From Helicobacter sp. (GTDB lineage: Bacteria; Campylobacterota; Campylobacteria; Campylobacterales; Helicobacteraceae), in NCBI GenBank assembly GCA_029264655.1, contig JARHZY010000006.1:1-11278 (forward strand): DNA of 11,278 bases, written 5' to 3'. Each line of letters begins with the position of its first letter. The first letter of the stretch is position 1. Positions 1 through 6,720 of this stretch are shown here, piece by piece. A program made the translations under genes and the position numbers. The notes below the pieces were generated by a model. The model did not search any database and was not told the origin of the DNA. It worked only from the letters and a program-made list of their open reading frames with translations.

Positions 1-2426
1 AATGCCTTCTTAATATCGGCTTTATACGCTGCAATAAGCTTTTCCTTAAGCCCCCCAATAGGCAGGACTTCACCACTTAAATTAAGCTCTCCTGTCATGG
101 CAACATCTTGACGCACTGCTTTATCAAATAAAATAGAAGCAATAGCACATGCCATTGTGATACCCGCACTTGGTCCATCTTTTGGTGTTGCTCCTTCTGG
201 AACATGTAAATGAATATCAAGTGTTTCTGTTGGGCTTTTGTATGTAGGTGCTTCTGCATTATTTAGTGTATTTGCTTTAGAATCTATATTATTTACGACA
301 TTAGATTTCTTATTATTCTTATCAAAATCTTGTTGCAATGTTTTATCAAGTCTATTTTTTACTACAGAATAAGCAATATAAGCAGATTCCTTCATTATAT
401 CGCCTAATTGCCCTGTTAGTTTTAAATTACCTTTACCTAATAGCGATAATGCTTCAATCTTAAGCACATCACCACCAACAGCAGTCCATGCAAGCCCATT
501 CACAACACCTAGTCGTGGTTTTCTTTCTGCTTTGTCAATCTCAAAAACACTTTTCTTTAATAAACGCGTTAAGTCTTTTACTCCTATTTGCATAGATTCT
601 GTATGACCACCTAGAATCTCAACTGCAACTTTTCGCATAATTTGTGCTATTTTTCGGCGGAGATTTCTAACTCCTGCTTCTCTTGTGTAATTATGGATAA
701 TAGTCTCTATTGCTTCTTTAGAAATTTTTATCTCATGTGGTTTTAAACCATGATTTTTAATCTCTTGTGGAATAAGATATTTTTTTGCAATCTCATATTT
801 TTCCTGCGGTGTATAACTACTAATCTCTATAAATTCCATTCTATCACGCAAAGGTGCTGGTATCATTGCAATATCATTTGCAGTTGCAATAAATACGACT
901 TGCGATAAGTCAATACTAAAATTGGCATAATAATCTCTAAAGCTTACATTTTGTTCTGGATCTAAAATCTCTAAAAGAACACTTGTAGGATCACCTCTTA
1001 CGCCACGCACAATCTTATCTATTTCATCAAGCACAACAACAGGATTCATTTTTTTAGAATCTATTAAGCCCTGCACAATCCTGCCCGGCATTGAGCCAAG
1101 ATATGTGCGTCTATGCCCACGCAATTCATTTACATCTTCAAGCCCACCCAATGCAATACGCACAAGTGGTCTGCCAAGTGCAGTTGCTATAGAATTTGCA
1201 AGGCTTGTTTTCCCAACGCCCGGTGCCCCATAAAAACATAAAATTGTGCCTTTATGTCTATCATTTATATGAGTGTTTTCTTCTTTATTTTCTTCTTTTT
1301 TAGATTCTACCTTTGTTGCTAATTCATTTATTTTATGTGTAGCTTCATTTTTATTTTTTTTACTTTTAATAGGATTTAATTCTTTTGCTCTTTGTTCTAA
1401 AAGTTGCTTTACTGCAAAATATTCAACAATGCGTTGTTTTGCATCAATAAGTGAATAGTGATCACTACTTAATTGCTTTTCTACATTCTTAATACTAAGC
1501 TTTTTACTGCTTATGCTTGTAAATGGGATTTCTAACATCCATTCAACATAATTTTGCACCATATTGGCATCAGAGCTATCTGGGTGGGCACGTGCCAATC
1601 TATCAATTTGCTTTTTAACTTCTTTATATGCATCTTCATGCATACCACTTTTTAATTCTTCTAACTTACTATAGTAATGATCAATCTCTTCATCTCTTTG
1701 TTTATCAATACCTAGTTCTTTTTGAATCTGTTTTAATTGCTCTTTTAAGAAAAACTCGCGATTAATTTGATCCATTTTTGTATGCACTTTTGATTTTATA
1801 TCTTTTTGGAGTTTTTGTGTTTCAATCTCTTCTAATACCATTTGCGTAGCAAGCATAAGTCGCTCTTCTGTATCATTACTTGCAAACAGCATATAGCTTT
1901 GCTCTTTTTTTAATCGTAATGTAGAAGTTACCAAATCCACAACTTTATTTGGGTCATCTGTGCTTTCAATATTGCGTAACAAATCTGGTGAAATATTTTG
2001 ACTTAGATGTGCTAAAGCATTAATTTTTTCCATAAAAACAGCAAGTAATGCATCTATTGTTTGCTTGTTACTTGGCTTATAAGTAATAACTTCAATTTGT
2101 GCTTCTAAGGGATCTACATTAATAATCTCTGCAATCTTGCCTTTTGAAATACCTTGAAATAAAATCTTGATACGTCCATCAGGCAAACTTACTTTACGCA
2201 TAATTTTGCCAACAACACCAACATCATAAAAAGGCACATCATCATCTTTTGGATTATTTTTAGCACATACTACAAAAATAGTATCATTACCTTTTTGTGC
2301 TTTCTGCACTGCAGCTATATTAGCCTTATCAGCAATAAATATTGGGGCAATAATAAAGGGAAACACAAACATTTCATCTTCTACAACAACGGGCAATGTA
2401 ACTAATGCTTCATTTTCTTGATTCAT
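1..2426 (-). CDS. lon: ATP-dependent protease Lon (3' end beyond window)
   Basis: Lon is a cytoplasmic AAA+ serine protease that unfolds and degrades damaged and short-lived regulatory proteins. The frame gives 808 codons from the ATG at 2426 and runs off the window. Visible parts are an N-terminal substrate-binding region and coiled coil (about 1-345), Walker A GAPGVGKT with Lys406, Walker B VVLDEID with Asp467/Glu468, then the protease core with Ser753 in GPSAG and Lys796 in GGLKEK (the Ser/Lys dyad). From E. coli Lon (recalled as Lys362, Ser679, Lys722, 784 aa) I infer about 858 residues in total, so about 50 are missing. There are two low-complexity inserts, at about 348-391 and 693-734. 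An AAAGG ribosome binding site lies about 10 bases before the ATG. lon follows bamD by 28 bp and is probably co-transcribed with it. Identification is secure. Confidence 0.97.
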   Translation of the reverse strand, partial: MNQENEALVTLPVVVEDEMFVFPFIIAPIFIADKANIAAVQKAQKGNDTIFVVCAKNNPKDDDVPFYDVGVVGKIMRKVSLPDGRIKILFQGISKGKIAEIINVDPLEAQIEVITYKPSNKQTIDALLAVFMEKINALAHLSQNISPDLLRNIESTDDPNKVVDLVTSTLRLKKEQSYMLFASNDTEERLMLATQMVLEEIETQKLQKDIKSKVHTKMDQINREFFLKEQLKQIQKELGIDKQRDEEIDHYYSKLEELKSGMHEDAYKEVKKQIDRLARAHPDSSDANMVQNYVEWMLEIPFTSISSKKLSIKNVEKQLSSDHYSLIDAKQRIVEYFAVKQLLEQRAKELNPIKSKKNKNEATHKINELATKVESKKEENKEENTHINDRHKGTILCFYGAPGVGKTSLANSIATALGRPLVRIALGGLEDVNELRGHRRTYLGSMPGRIVQGLIDSKKMNPVVVLDEIDKIVRGVRGDPTSVLLEILDPEQNVSFRDYYANFSIDLSQVVFIATANDIAMIPAPLRDRMEFIEISSYTPQEKYEIAKKYLIPQEIKNHGLKPHEIKISKEAIETIIHNYTREAGVRNLRRKIAQIMRKVAVEILGGHTESMQIGVKDLTRLLKKSVFEIDKAERKPRLGVVNGLAWTAVGGDVLKIEALSLLGKGNLKLTGQLGDIMKESAYIAYSVVKNRLDKTLQQDFDKNNKKSNVVNNIDSKANTLNNAEAPTYKSPTETLDIHLHVPEGATPKDGPSAGITMACAIASILFDKAVRQDVAMTGELNLSGEVLPIGGLKEKLIAAYKADIKKA

Positions 2427-2454
2427 TATAATCTTTCCTTTCAATAATATAAAA

Positions 2455-3120
2455 CTACCAATTTAATAAAACCATATACCATGGCACTTTTGATGGTGTT
2501 GGCTTTGTGGCTTCTTGTAAATCAGAATCTATTCTATCCTTATACATTTGCTCTGCTTCCTTTTGTCCATTTTTTTCATAAACACGTGCAATAGCTTTAT
2601 TAAGTTCATTTTGTCCAAGCACAAATTTTACTTCCATTTCATGCACAAATGGCATATAGCGACTATTTGGATATTTTTCCATAAAGTCTTGTATAAGCAA
2701 AATACTATCAGTCATAAATTGTTGGTCTTTAGATGCATTTTTAAACGCATATAAATGCGATTTTAATCGTAAAAAGCTAATATAATCGGCATTATTTGGA
2801 TTCCCATAACGTTTCAAGTATTCTGCGAAATAAAAATCTGATAAAACATACTCTTCATTGCTTAGATGTGCTTGTCCTAATGCTAGCATAGCTTCTGGTA
2901 TAAGTGGTGAATTTAAATGCTCACTTTGCAAAGATGAAAAATAACTATCAGCAGTTTCTAGATTCCCAAGTCTAATATTTTTAAATATACCTTCATACCA
3001 AAAACTTGCTGGTTGGTTATAAATAACTTCTTTTTCCTTGCTACTACAGGCTACAAACAAACATATTAAAAATATATTGACAAGAAAAGTAATAGCATTA
3101 TAAAATGTTTTGCTACTCAA
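2455..3120 (-). CDS. bamD: Outer-membrane assembly lipoprotein BamD
   Basis: BamD is the essential lipoprotein partner of BamA in the machine that inserts beta-barrel proteins into the outer membrane; older annotations call it ComL. The longest frame opens at a TTG at 3132, but that codon overlaps a GGAG (3127-3130) lying 6 bases before a second TTG at 3120. I therefore place the start at 3120, giving 221 aa. A hydrophobic signal segment ends in a lipobox-like FVAC with Cys25, followed by SSKEKE. The rest is helical TPR repeats typical of the family, with SFWYEGIF, a GNLETADSYFSSL repeat, LALGQAHLSNEEY and FMEKYPNSRY. The length fits the family. It lies 28 bp upstream of lon on the same strand and diverges from fliW. 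No ATG start is available, which may keep expression low. Function is inferred from family resemblance. Confidence 0.9.
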   Translation of the reverse strand: MSSKTFYNAITFLVNIFLICLFVACSSKEKEVIYNQPASFWYEGIFKNIRLGNLETADSYFSSLQSEHLNSPLIPEAMLALGQAHLSNEEYVLSDFYFAEYLKRYGNPNNADYISFLRLKSHLYAFKNASKDQQFMTDSILLIQDFMEKYPNSRYMPFVHEMEVKFVLGQNELNKAIARVYEKNGQKEAEQMYKDRIDSDLQEATKPTPSKVPWYMVLLNW

Positions 3121-3149
3121 TTTTAACTCCAATTTAAAAAATAAATGAT

Positions 3150-3155
3150 ATTATA
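3150..3155 (-). promoter_or_regulatory. Putative -10 box of bamD-lon
   Basis: TATAAT on the minus strand, which would start transcription near 3143, about 22 bases before the TTG start of bamD. There is no clear -35, which is usual in Helicobacter, where vegetative promoters rely on the -10 box and AT-rich upstream DNA. It lies back to back with the fliW promoter. AT-rich sequence makes chance matches common. Confidence 0.45.
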
Positions 3156-3194
3156 TAAAAAATTCGTGTTATGTTTGCATATTTATCAACTTTT

Positions 3195-3203
3195 TGGTAA
3201 AAT
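3195..3203 (+). promoter_or_regulatory. Putative extended -10 promoter of fliW
   Basis: TGGTAAAAT fits an extended -10 (TGnTAnAAT). It predicts a start near 3210 and a leader of about 100 bases before the fliW ATG. I saw no convincing sigma-28 or sigma-54 flagellar promoter in this intergenic region, so fliW is probably read by the housekeeping polymerase. This was read by eye only. Confidence 0.4.
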
Positions 3204-3310
3204 ATTAATTTGCTAATGACTTTAATGCCTTATAAAGACGAAATTTTAAAGATATAGGCAATTGTTATTAGTATATTTTTTAATTTATTATGTTAATCTC
3301 GGAGAGTGTT

Positions 3311-3724
3311 ATGATTTTTGAAGTCAAATCGCCAATTTTAGGTTTTGAGCATGTCGATAAAATGAAGTTAGAAAAACTTGATGATGTTTTTCTGCGATTG
3401 ACAAATGCCAACGATGCGACACCTATTTTTACTCTAGTTAATCCATTTGTTTTACGAGAAGAATATGAGTTTGAAGTGCCAATGGCGTTAAAATTATTAC
3501 TTGACTTGGAAAATAGTAAAAATATTTTAACAGCAAATATTATGGTAATGCAAAATCCAATAGAACGCTCTACAATTAACTTTCTTGCTCCTTTGGTCTT
3601 TAACTTTGATAATCTTACTATGGCACAGATAGTCCTTGATAGCATTAAATATCCGCATTATAAACTTGCAGAACCTATTGCCAACTATTATCCACAAGAT
3701 GCAGATTCAAAACCACAAGCATAG
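3311..3724 (+). CDS. fliW: Flagellar assembly factor FliW
   Basis: FliW is a small cytoplasmic protein that binds flagellin and also binds the translational repressor CsrA, so that flagellin synthesis is tied to secretion. The open frame extends to an ATG at 3290, but GGAG at 3301-3304 sits 6 bases before the ATG at 3311, which I take as the start. The 137-aa product has the family pattern: an N-terminal beta strand with IFEVKSPILGFEHV, ATPIFTLVNPFVLREEYEFEVP in the centre, then NIMVMQNPIERSTINFLAPLVFN. The length is usual for FliW. It is the only plus-strand gene in the window and diverges from bamD; the same bamD/fliW neighbourhood occurs in Campylobacter and H. pylori (from memory). Helicobacter can carry two FliW paralogues, and which one this is cannot be told from the window. 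Confidence 0.93.
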   Translation: MIFEVKSPILGFEHVDKMKLEKLDDVFLRLTNANDATPIFTLVNPFVLREEYEFEVPMALKLLLDLENSKNILTANIMVMQNPIERSTINFLAPLVFNFDNLTMAQIVLDSIKYPHYKLAEPIANYYPQDADSKPQA

Positions 3725-3746
3725 GTTCTAGAATCAATAGCTTATG

Positions 3747-3782
3747 AAGTAATGCAATATTTTATATAATAAAATGTTACTT
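3747..3782 (+). terminator. Hairpin downstream of fliW, possible terminator
   Basis: The arms AAGTAA (3747-3752) and TTACTT (3777-3782), with ATTTTAT (3759-3765) and ATAAAAT (3769-3775), form a 13-bp stem with an unpaired TGCAAT on the left side and a 3-base loop. It begins 22 bases after the fliW stop. The following bases are not a clean T-run, so this is at best a weak intrinsic terminator and could instead protect the mRNA 3' end. Confidence 0.3.
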
Positions 3783-4152
3783 CTAATCCTATATGGACAT
3801 AACTTTTGCAGCAATAACAAGCATATGCATATAACTTACTACAATAGCACATCAATATATTAACAAATTATAAGAATTAGTAAAAATAAACATTTCATAT
3901 AAAATCTATTGGTTTTATAATATGCAAACCATTATAAATGGCTTAGCATTTCATTATCAAAGCTTTATGTAGATTCTAAAATATCCTAAAAAAATCTTTT
4001 ACAATTACTACAAATTATTACCAAGTTATTACTAGATGTAATTTTCAATAATATAAAAAGGAGTAAATAAGTTTGAGAATAGTTGATGTTATAAATACTT
4101 GACAAACACCAAATAGATATGAGACAAAGTAAAATACTCATCTCTTATTAAA

Positions 4153-4198
4153 ACATATAATTTTTTTTACCTATAAACTTATAGGTAAATTTATATGT
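4153..4198 (-). terminator. Two-part hairpin downstream of rpsR, candidate terminator
   Basis: Outer arms ACATATAA (4153-4160) and TTATATGT (4191-4198) enclose inner arms TTTACCTATA (4166-4175) and TATAGGTAAA (4180-4189) around a 4-base loop. That is 18 paired bases with an uneven internal loop. On the minus strand it starts 12 bases after the rpsR stop and is followed by TTTAAT, so it could end the rpsF operon transcript. The stem is AT-rich and the U-tract short. On the plus strand no T-run follows, so the minus direction is favoured. Confidence 0.4.
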
Positions 4199-4210
4199 AA
4201 AACTACAATA

Positions 4211-4465
4211 TTATAATTTAAAGGGATTTTCAACCACTTTTTTTGTATCCACAACATAAGGGATAAGTGCCATGTGTCTTGCACGTTTAATAGCTACCTC
4301 AACTCTTTCTTGCCATTTTTTAGAATTACCTGTAAGACGGCGAGGCATAATCTTATAACGTTCTGAAAGTGAATGCTTTAAAAGCTCTATGTCTTTATAA
4401 TCAATAAAATCAATTTTTGCCTCTGTGTATTTGCAGTATCTTTTTGAATACTTTTTTCTTTCCAT
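4211..4465 (-). CDS. rpsR: 30S ribosomal protein S18
   Basis: S18 is a component of the small ribosomal subunit platform and binds as a heterodimer with S6. The 84-aa product has the basic N-terminus (MERKKYSKRYCKYTEAKIDF), the IDYKDIELLKHSLSE helix, the IMPRRLTGNSKKWQ stretch and the signature AIKRARHMALIPYV, with a C-terminal tail slightly longer than in E. coli. The single N-terminal Cys (Cys11) is not a zinc cluster. The ATG at 4465 has AAAGGA a few bases upstream. It is the last gene of the rpsF-ssb-rpsR set, 31 bp after ssb, which places both members of the S6:S18 pair under shared control. Identification is secure. Confidence 0.97.
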   Translation of the reverse strand: MERKKYSKRYCKYTEAKIDFIDYKDIELLKHSLSERYKIMPRRLTGNSKKWQERVEVAIKRARHMALIPYVVDTKKVVENPFKL

Positions 4466-4496
4466 GTTGTTCCTTTCGTGTTAATTTAATGAGATA

Positions 4497-5060
4497 CTAG
4501 AATGGTATCTCTTCATCAATATCAATAACAGGAGGTTCATTAAAACCATCTTGCGTTACATTACCTATATTGTTATGTTGTTGATTCTGTGTAGGCATAT
4601 ATGAATCACTACCAACATTTTTTTGATATGATTGCGGTTGATAAGCATATTGTTGTTGATTGGTATAACTAGAATCATGGCTGTTATAGCCTGCATTTGA
4701 TTGCTGATAGCTATTTTGTCCATACTCGCTTTGTTGCTTTGAATCAAGCATTTGCATACTTTCAGCAATAATAGAATGTTTGCTCCTTTTAGTGCCTTGC
4801 TGGTCTGTCCATGTCTCAAAATTAAGCCGCCCTTCTATAAGCACTTTAGAACCTTTCCTTAAATACTGATTTGCAACTTCTGCTGTCCGCCCAAAAAGCG
4901 TTATATCAACAAAGCAAGTATCATCAACTTGCATACCATCTGCTTTTTTATATCTACGATTTGAAGCCAATCCAAATGTCGCAAGTGCAGAACCTGTATT
5001 TAAATAACGCAATTCAACATCTCGCGTAAGATTACCTACCATAATCACCTTATTAAACAT
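4497..5060 (-). CDS. ssb: Single-stranded DNA-binding protein
   Basis: SSB coats single-stranded DNA in replication, repair and recombination, and recruits partners through its acidic tip. The 187-aa product has an N-terminal OB fold (about 1-108; MFNKVIMVGNLTRDVELRY at the start, then FVDITLFGRTAEVANQYLRKG). A flexible linker rich in Gln, Asn, Ser and Tyr follows (about 110-175), and the protein ends in DIDEEIPF, the conserved partner-binding tip. Length and layout are normal for a tetrameric bacterial SSB. It lies between rpsF and rpsR, a widespread arrangement. AAAGG precedes the ATG by about 9 bases. The linker's biased composition is common in SSB and not in itself odd. Confidence 0.97.
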   Translation of the reverse strand: MFNKVIMVGNLTRDVELRYLNTGSALATFGLASNRRYKKADGMQVDDTCFVDITLFGRTAEVANQYLRKGSKVLIEGRLNFETWTDQQGTKRSKHSIIAESMQMLDSKQQSEYGQNSYQQSNAGYNSHDSSYTNQQQYAYQPQSYQKNVGSDSYMPTQNQQHNNIGNVTQDGFNEPPVIDIDEEIPF

Positions 5061-5085
5061 AACAATCAGCCTTTTTAGAGTAAGA

Positions 5086-5523
5086 TTAACTCTCTTCTTG
5101 TGAAACTACTTCTTCGCTTTGTGTAGCTTCTTGTTTCTGTGTTTTTTCTACTCTATCTTCATCTTTCTTTAAAGTGCGAGGTTTTTCTGGTTTTTTCGCT
5201 CTTTCTACAAGTGTTTTCCAAGCAGCCTGCTCTTTTTTGCTTTCATATTTGATAACAATAAACCGCAATATATCTTCGTTAATACCATATAGCCGCTCAA
5301 GCTCTGCAACTAAAGAAGGATTTGCTGTAAAATAGATAACAAAATAATACCCTCTATGATTCTTTTTGATTTGATATGCAAGATTACGCATACCCATATC
5401 TAAACAGGTTTCAATGCAACCACCATTTTTTGTGATAGCTTCTTTAAAGAAATCTATCTTTGCCTTTATTTCCTCCTCAACAAGAGTAGGTTTTACAATA
5501 AACATCGTCTCGTAATGACGCAT
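5086..5523 (-). CDS. rpsF: 30S ribosomal protein S6
   Basis: S6 is a small-subunit protein that binds 16S rRNA together with S18. The 145-aa product starts MRHYETMFIVKPTL, has the ferredoxin-like fold sequence through AYQIKKNHRGYYFVIYF and the ILRFIVIKYE strand, then carries a charged Lys/Glu-rich tail from about residue 105 to 145 that is longer than the core. The ATG at 5523 is preceded by AAGGAG. It is the first gene of rpsF-ssb-rpsR, with 25 bp to ssb. A promoter and a hairpin leader lie immediately upstream, and in other bacteria such leaders bind S6:S18 for feedback control. Identification is secure; the regulation is inferred. Confidence 0.97.
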   Translation of the reverse strand: MRHYETMFIVKPTLVEEEIKAKIDFFKEAITKNGGCIETCLDMGMRNLAYQIKKNHRGYYFVIYFTANPSLVAELERLYGINEDILRFIVIKYESKKEQAAWKTLVERAKKPEKPRTLKKDEDRVEKTQKQEATQSEEVVSQEES

Positions 5524-5541
5524 ATATGCTCCTTATGGTTT

Positions 5542-5572
5542 CCGCCCCTAAGCTCTTAGCTTTGGAGCAAGG
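5542..5572 (-). promoter_or_regulatory. Structured rpsF mRNA leader, possible S6:S18 autoregulatory hairpin
   Basis: In the minus-strand RNA, CC-UU bulge-GCUCC pairs with GGGGC-GG; after one A·A mismatch AAGCU pairs with AGCUU around a 3-base AAG loop. That gives 12 pairs ending about 20 bases before the rpsF start, next to its AAGGAG. One pair is G·U on this strand but would be A·C on the plus strand, so the structure favours the rpsF mRNA. Known S6:S18 leader motifs carry a CCG near the stem, which I do not see here, so the regulatory reading is an inference. Confidence 0.4.
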
Positions 5573-5588
5573 TTTTTTTGGAATCTTA

Positions 5589-5597
5589 ATTATATCA
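5589..5597 (-). promoter_or_regulatory. Extended -10 promoter of rpsF-ssb-rpsR
   Basis: TGATATAAT is a perfect extended -10, and its TGA is the holA stop codon. It predicts a start near 5582 and a leader of about 59 bases that contains the hairpin at 5542-5572. It would let the ribosomal protein genes be expressed independently of holA. No -35 box is evident. Confidence 0.6.
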
Positions 5598-6584
5598 TAA
5601 AATTTGTTGAATTGCAATTAAATGTTGCATAACAACATCTTTTCCTTGCAGTTGTTGCACACGCCATGTATTCATAATCTTAAAAAGCATTAAATACTTT
5701 TCTGTTGTAAGCTTTAGACTTCGCTTACTCCATACATTAAAAATTTGTGGTGGGGCTTTATAACCCAATGCTTCTTTAGAATCCATATTCCCATGCATTT
5801 TTGAATGCCCATAAAGCTTAAAGAGAATATAAAAATACCGCCCAAGCTCACGCAATAACTCCATGTTATCCATACCTTCATCATGCAATATTTGTAATGT
5901 TGCTATCAAATGCCCTCTTTTATCAAAAAGGCAATTCAGTAAAGATTCTAATTTAACATCACCAAGATTATAACTAAGTTCCTCAATTAGTTGTGGTGTG
6001 ATTGTATCAAAATAAATAAATTTATCAAGCTCATTGTATGCAATCGCTAAATCATTATGTTGCACATCAAGTAAAAAATGCAATAAAGAAGCATTCATGT
6101 TTAATCCAAGTTCTTGTGTCCTATTATAGAGAATCTTTATCATATCATCACGAGATGGTTGGAAAAAACGCACTTCAAATACATCTTGTAGTGTAGATGT
6201 AGGTTTAAAAAGTGCTGCCATAGCTTTAAATCTTTTAGCATATTCAGAATCTGTAATAGATGGAGACTTCAATAACTCCACGATAAAAAAGCTATTTGGA
6301 TTATGTGCTAGCATATAAAATATATCTTGTATTTGCTTTTTATGTAAGGCTGTATAAAGTTTTAATACAAGAATATTTGTCCCCCCAAAAAGGCTATTTA
6401 CTCCTAAACAATTTAATGCTTCTTGGTGGTCATATTCTTCAAAATACATACGCTGGTAACTGCTATTTAGTTTCTTTATGATAACCTGTGCATAATAGGA
6501 AACTAGAAATTCACTATCACCATAAAGCAAAATAGCACGAGGAATTGCATGTAATAAAAACTTATCAAGCATTACCTTTGTCAT
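5595..6584 (-). CDS. holA: DNA polymerase III subunit delta (clamp loader)
   Basis: Delta opens the beta sliding clamp during loading at the replication fork. The 329-aa product is of usual length. It begins with AIPRAILLYGDSEFLVSYYAQ (residues 14-34), which resembles the N-terminal YGxxxFL strand-helix of delta. The helical middle and C-terminal domains follow, with LLNCLFDKRGHLIATLQIL and WRVQQLQGKDVVMQHLIAIQQIL. As in delta proteins generally, there is no working ATP site. The start may be the ATG at 6584 (AGG upstream) or 6572 (AAAGG upstream); I keep the longer one. It precedes rpsF by 71 bp, an order recalled from H. pylori. The divergent epsilonproteobacterial sequence makes this less certain than the ribosomal calls, but fold signature, length and context agree. 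Confidence 0.85.
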   Translation of the reverse strand: MTKVMLDKFLLHAIPRAILLYGDSEFLVSYYAQVIIKKLNSSYQRMYFEEYDHQEALNCLGVNSLFGGTNILVLKLYTALHKKQIQDIFYMLAHNPNSFFIVELLKSPSITDSEYAKRFKAMAALFKPTSTLQDVFEVRFFQPSRDDMIKILYNRTQELGLNMNASLLHFLLDVQHNDLAIAYNELDKFIYFDTITPQLIEELSYNLGDVKLESLLNCLFDKRGHLIATLQILHDEGMDNMELLRELGRYFYILFKLYGHSKMHGNMDSKEALGYKAPPQIFNVWSKRSLKLTTEKYLMLFKIMNTWRVQQLQGKDVVMQHLIAIQQIL

Positions 6585-6627
6585 ATATACCTCACAAAAT
6601 TATCATAAACAACATCAAAATAGCACT

Positions 6628-6636
6628 ATCATAGCA
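6628..6636 (-). promoter_or_regulatory. Putative extended -10 promoter of holA
   Basis: TGCTATGAT matches TGnTATnAT and predicts a start near 6621, about 36 bases before the holA ATG. A short inverted repeat, ATCATT/AATGAT, lies just upstream (6642-6654). A further TATAAT sits at 6669-6674 on the same strand. The assignment is by eye. Confidence 0.4.
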
Positions 6637-6720
6637 CATAAATCATTAAATGATAAAACCCACTATCTATTATAAGTAATTTAGGATTGCATTGAAAATC
6701 AAAATATTACATACAAACAA

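Larger units (their letters stand above)
3725..4210. other. Gene-free intergenic region between fliW and rpsR
   Basis: About 486 very AT-rich bases between the convergent fliW and rpsR genes. I found no open frame of useful length and no tRNA or rRNA. It holds a hairpin just after fliW (3747-3782), a palindrome GCATATGC (3821-3828), AAGGAG at 4058-4063 ahead of a nine-codon frame (4073-4102), and a long two-part hairpin before the rpsR stop (4153-4198). The remainder looks like non-coding or decayed DNA. Confidence 0.6.

Noticed and set aside
1273..1458. Plus-strand frame rich in Phe, Ser and Leu
   Set aside because: It is the antisense shadow of the Lys/Glu-rich insert in Lon.
3280..3645. 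121-codon minus-strand frame
   Set aside because: It lies opposite fliW, has low-complexity Ser/Asn/Lys content, no ribosome binding site and no family resemblance, whereas fliW is clear on the other strand.
4099..4135. TTGACA followed by TAAAAT on the plus strand, promoter-like
   Set aside because: The spacing is about 25 bases, too long for a sigma-70 promoter, and no plus-strand gene follows.
4161..4168. Run of eight T's as a phase-variable tract
   Set aside because: It lies outside any coding sequence and away from a promoter; it is better explained as the internal loop side of the hairpin after rpsR.
4565..4819. 84-codon minus-strand frame within ssb
   Set aside because: It is a shadow of the Gln/Asn-rich ssb linker, with no start signal.
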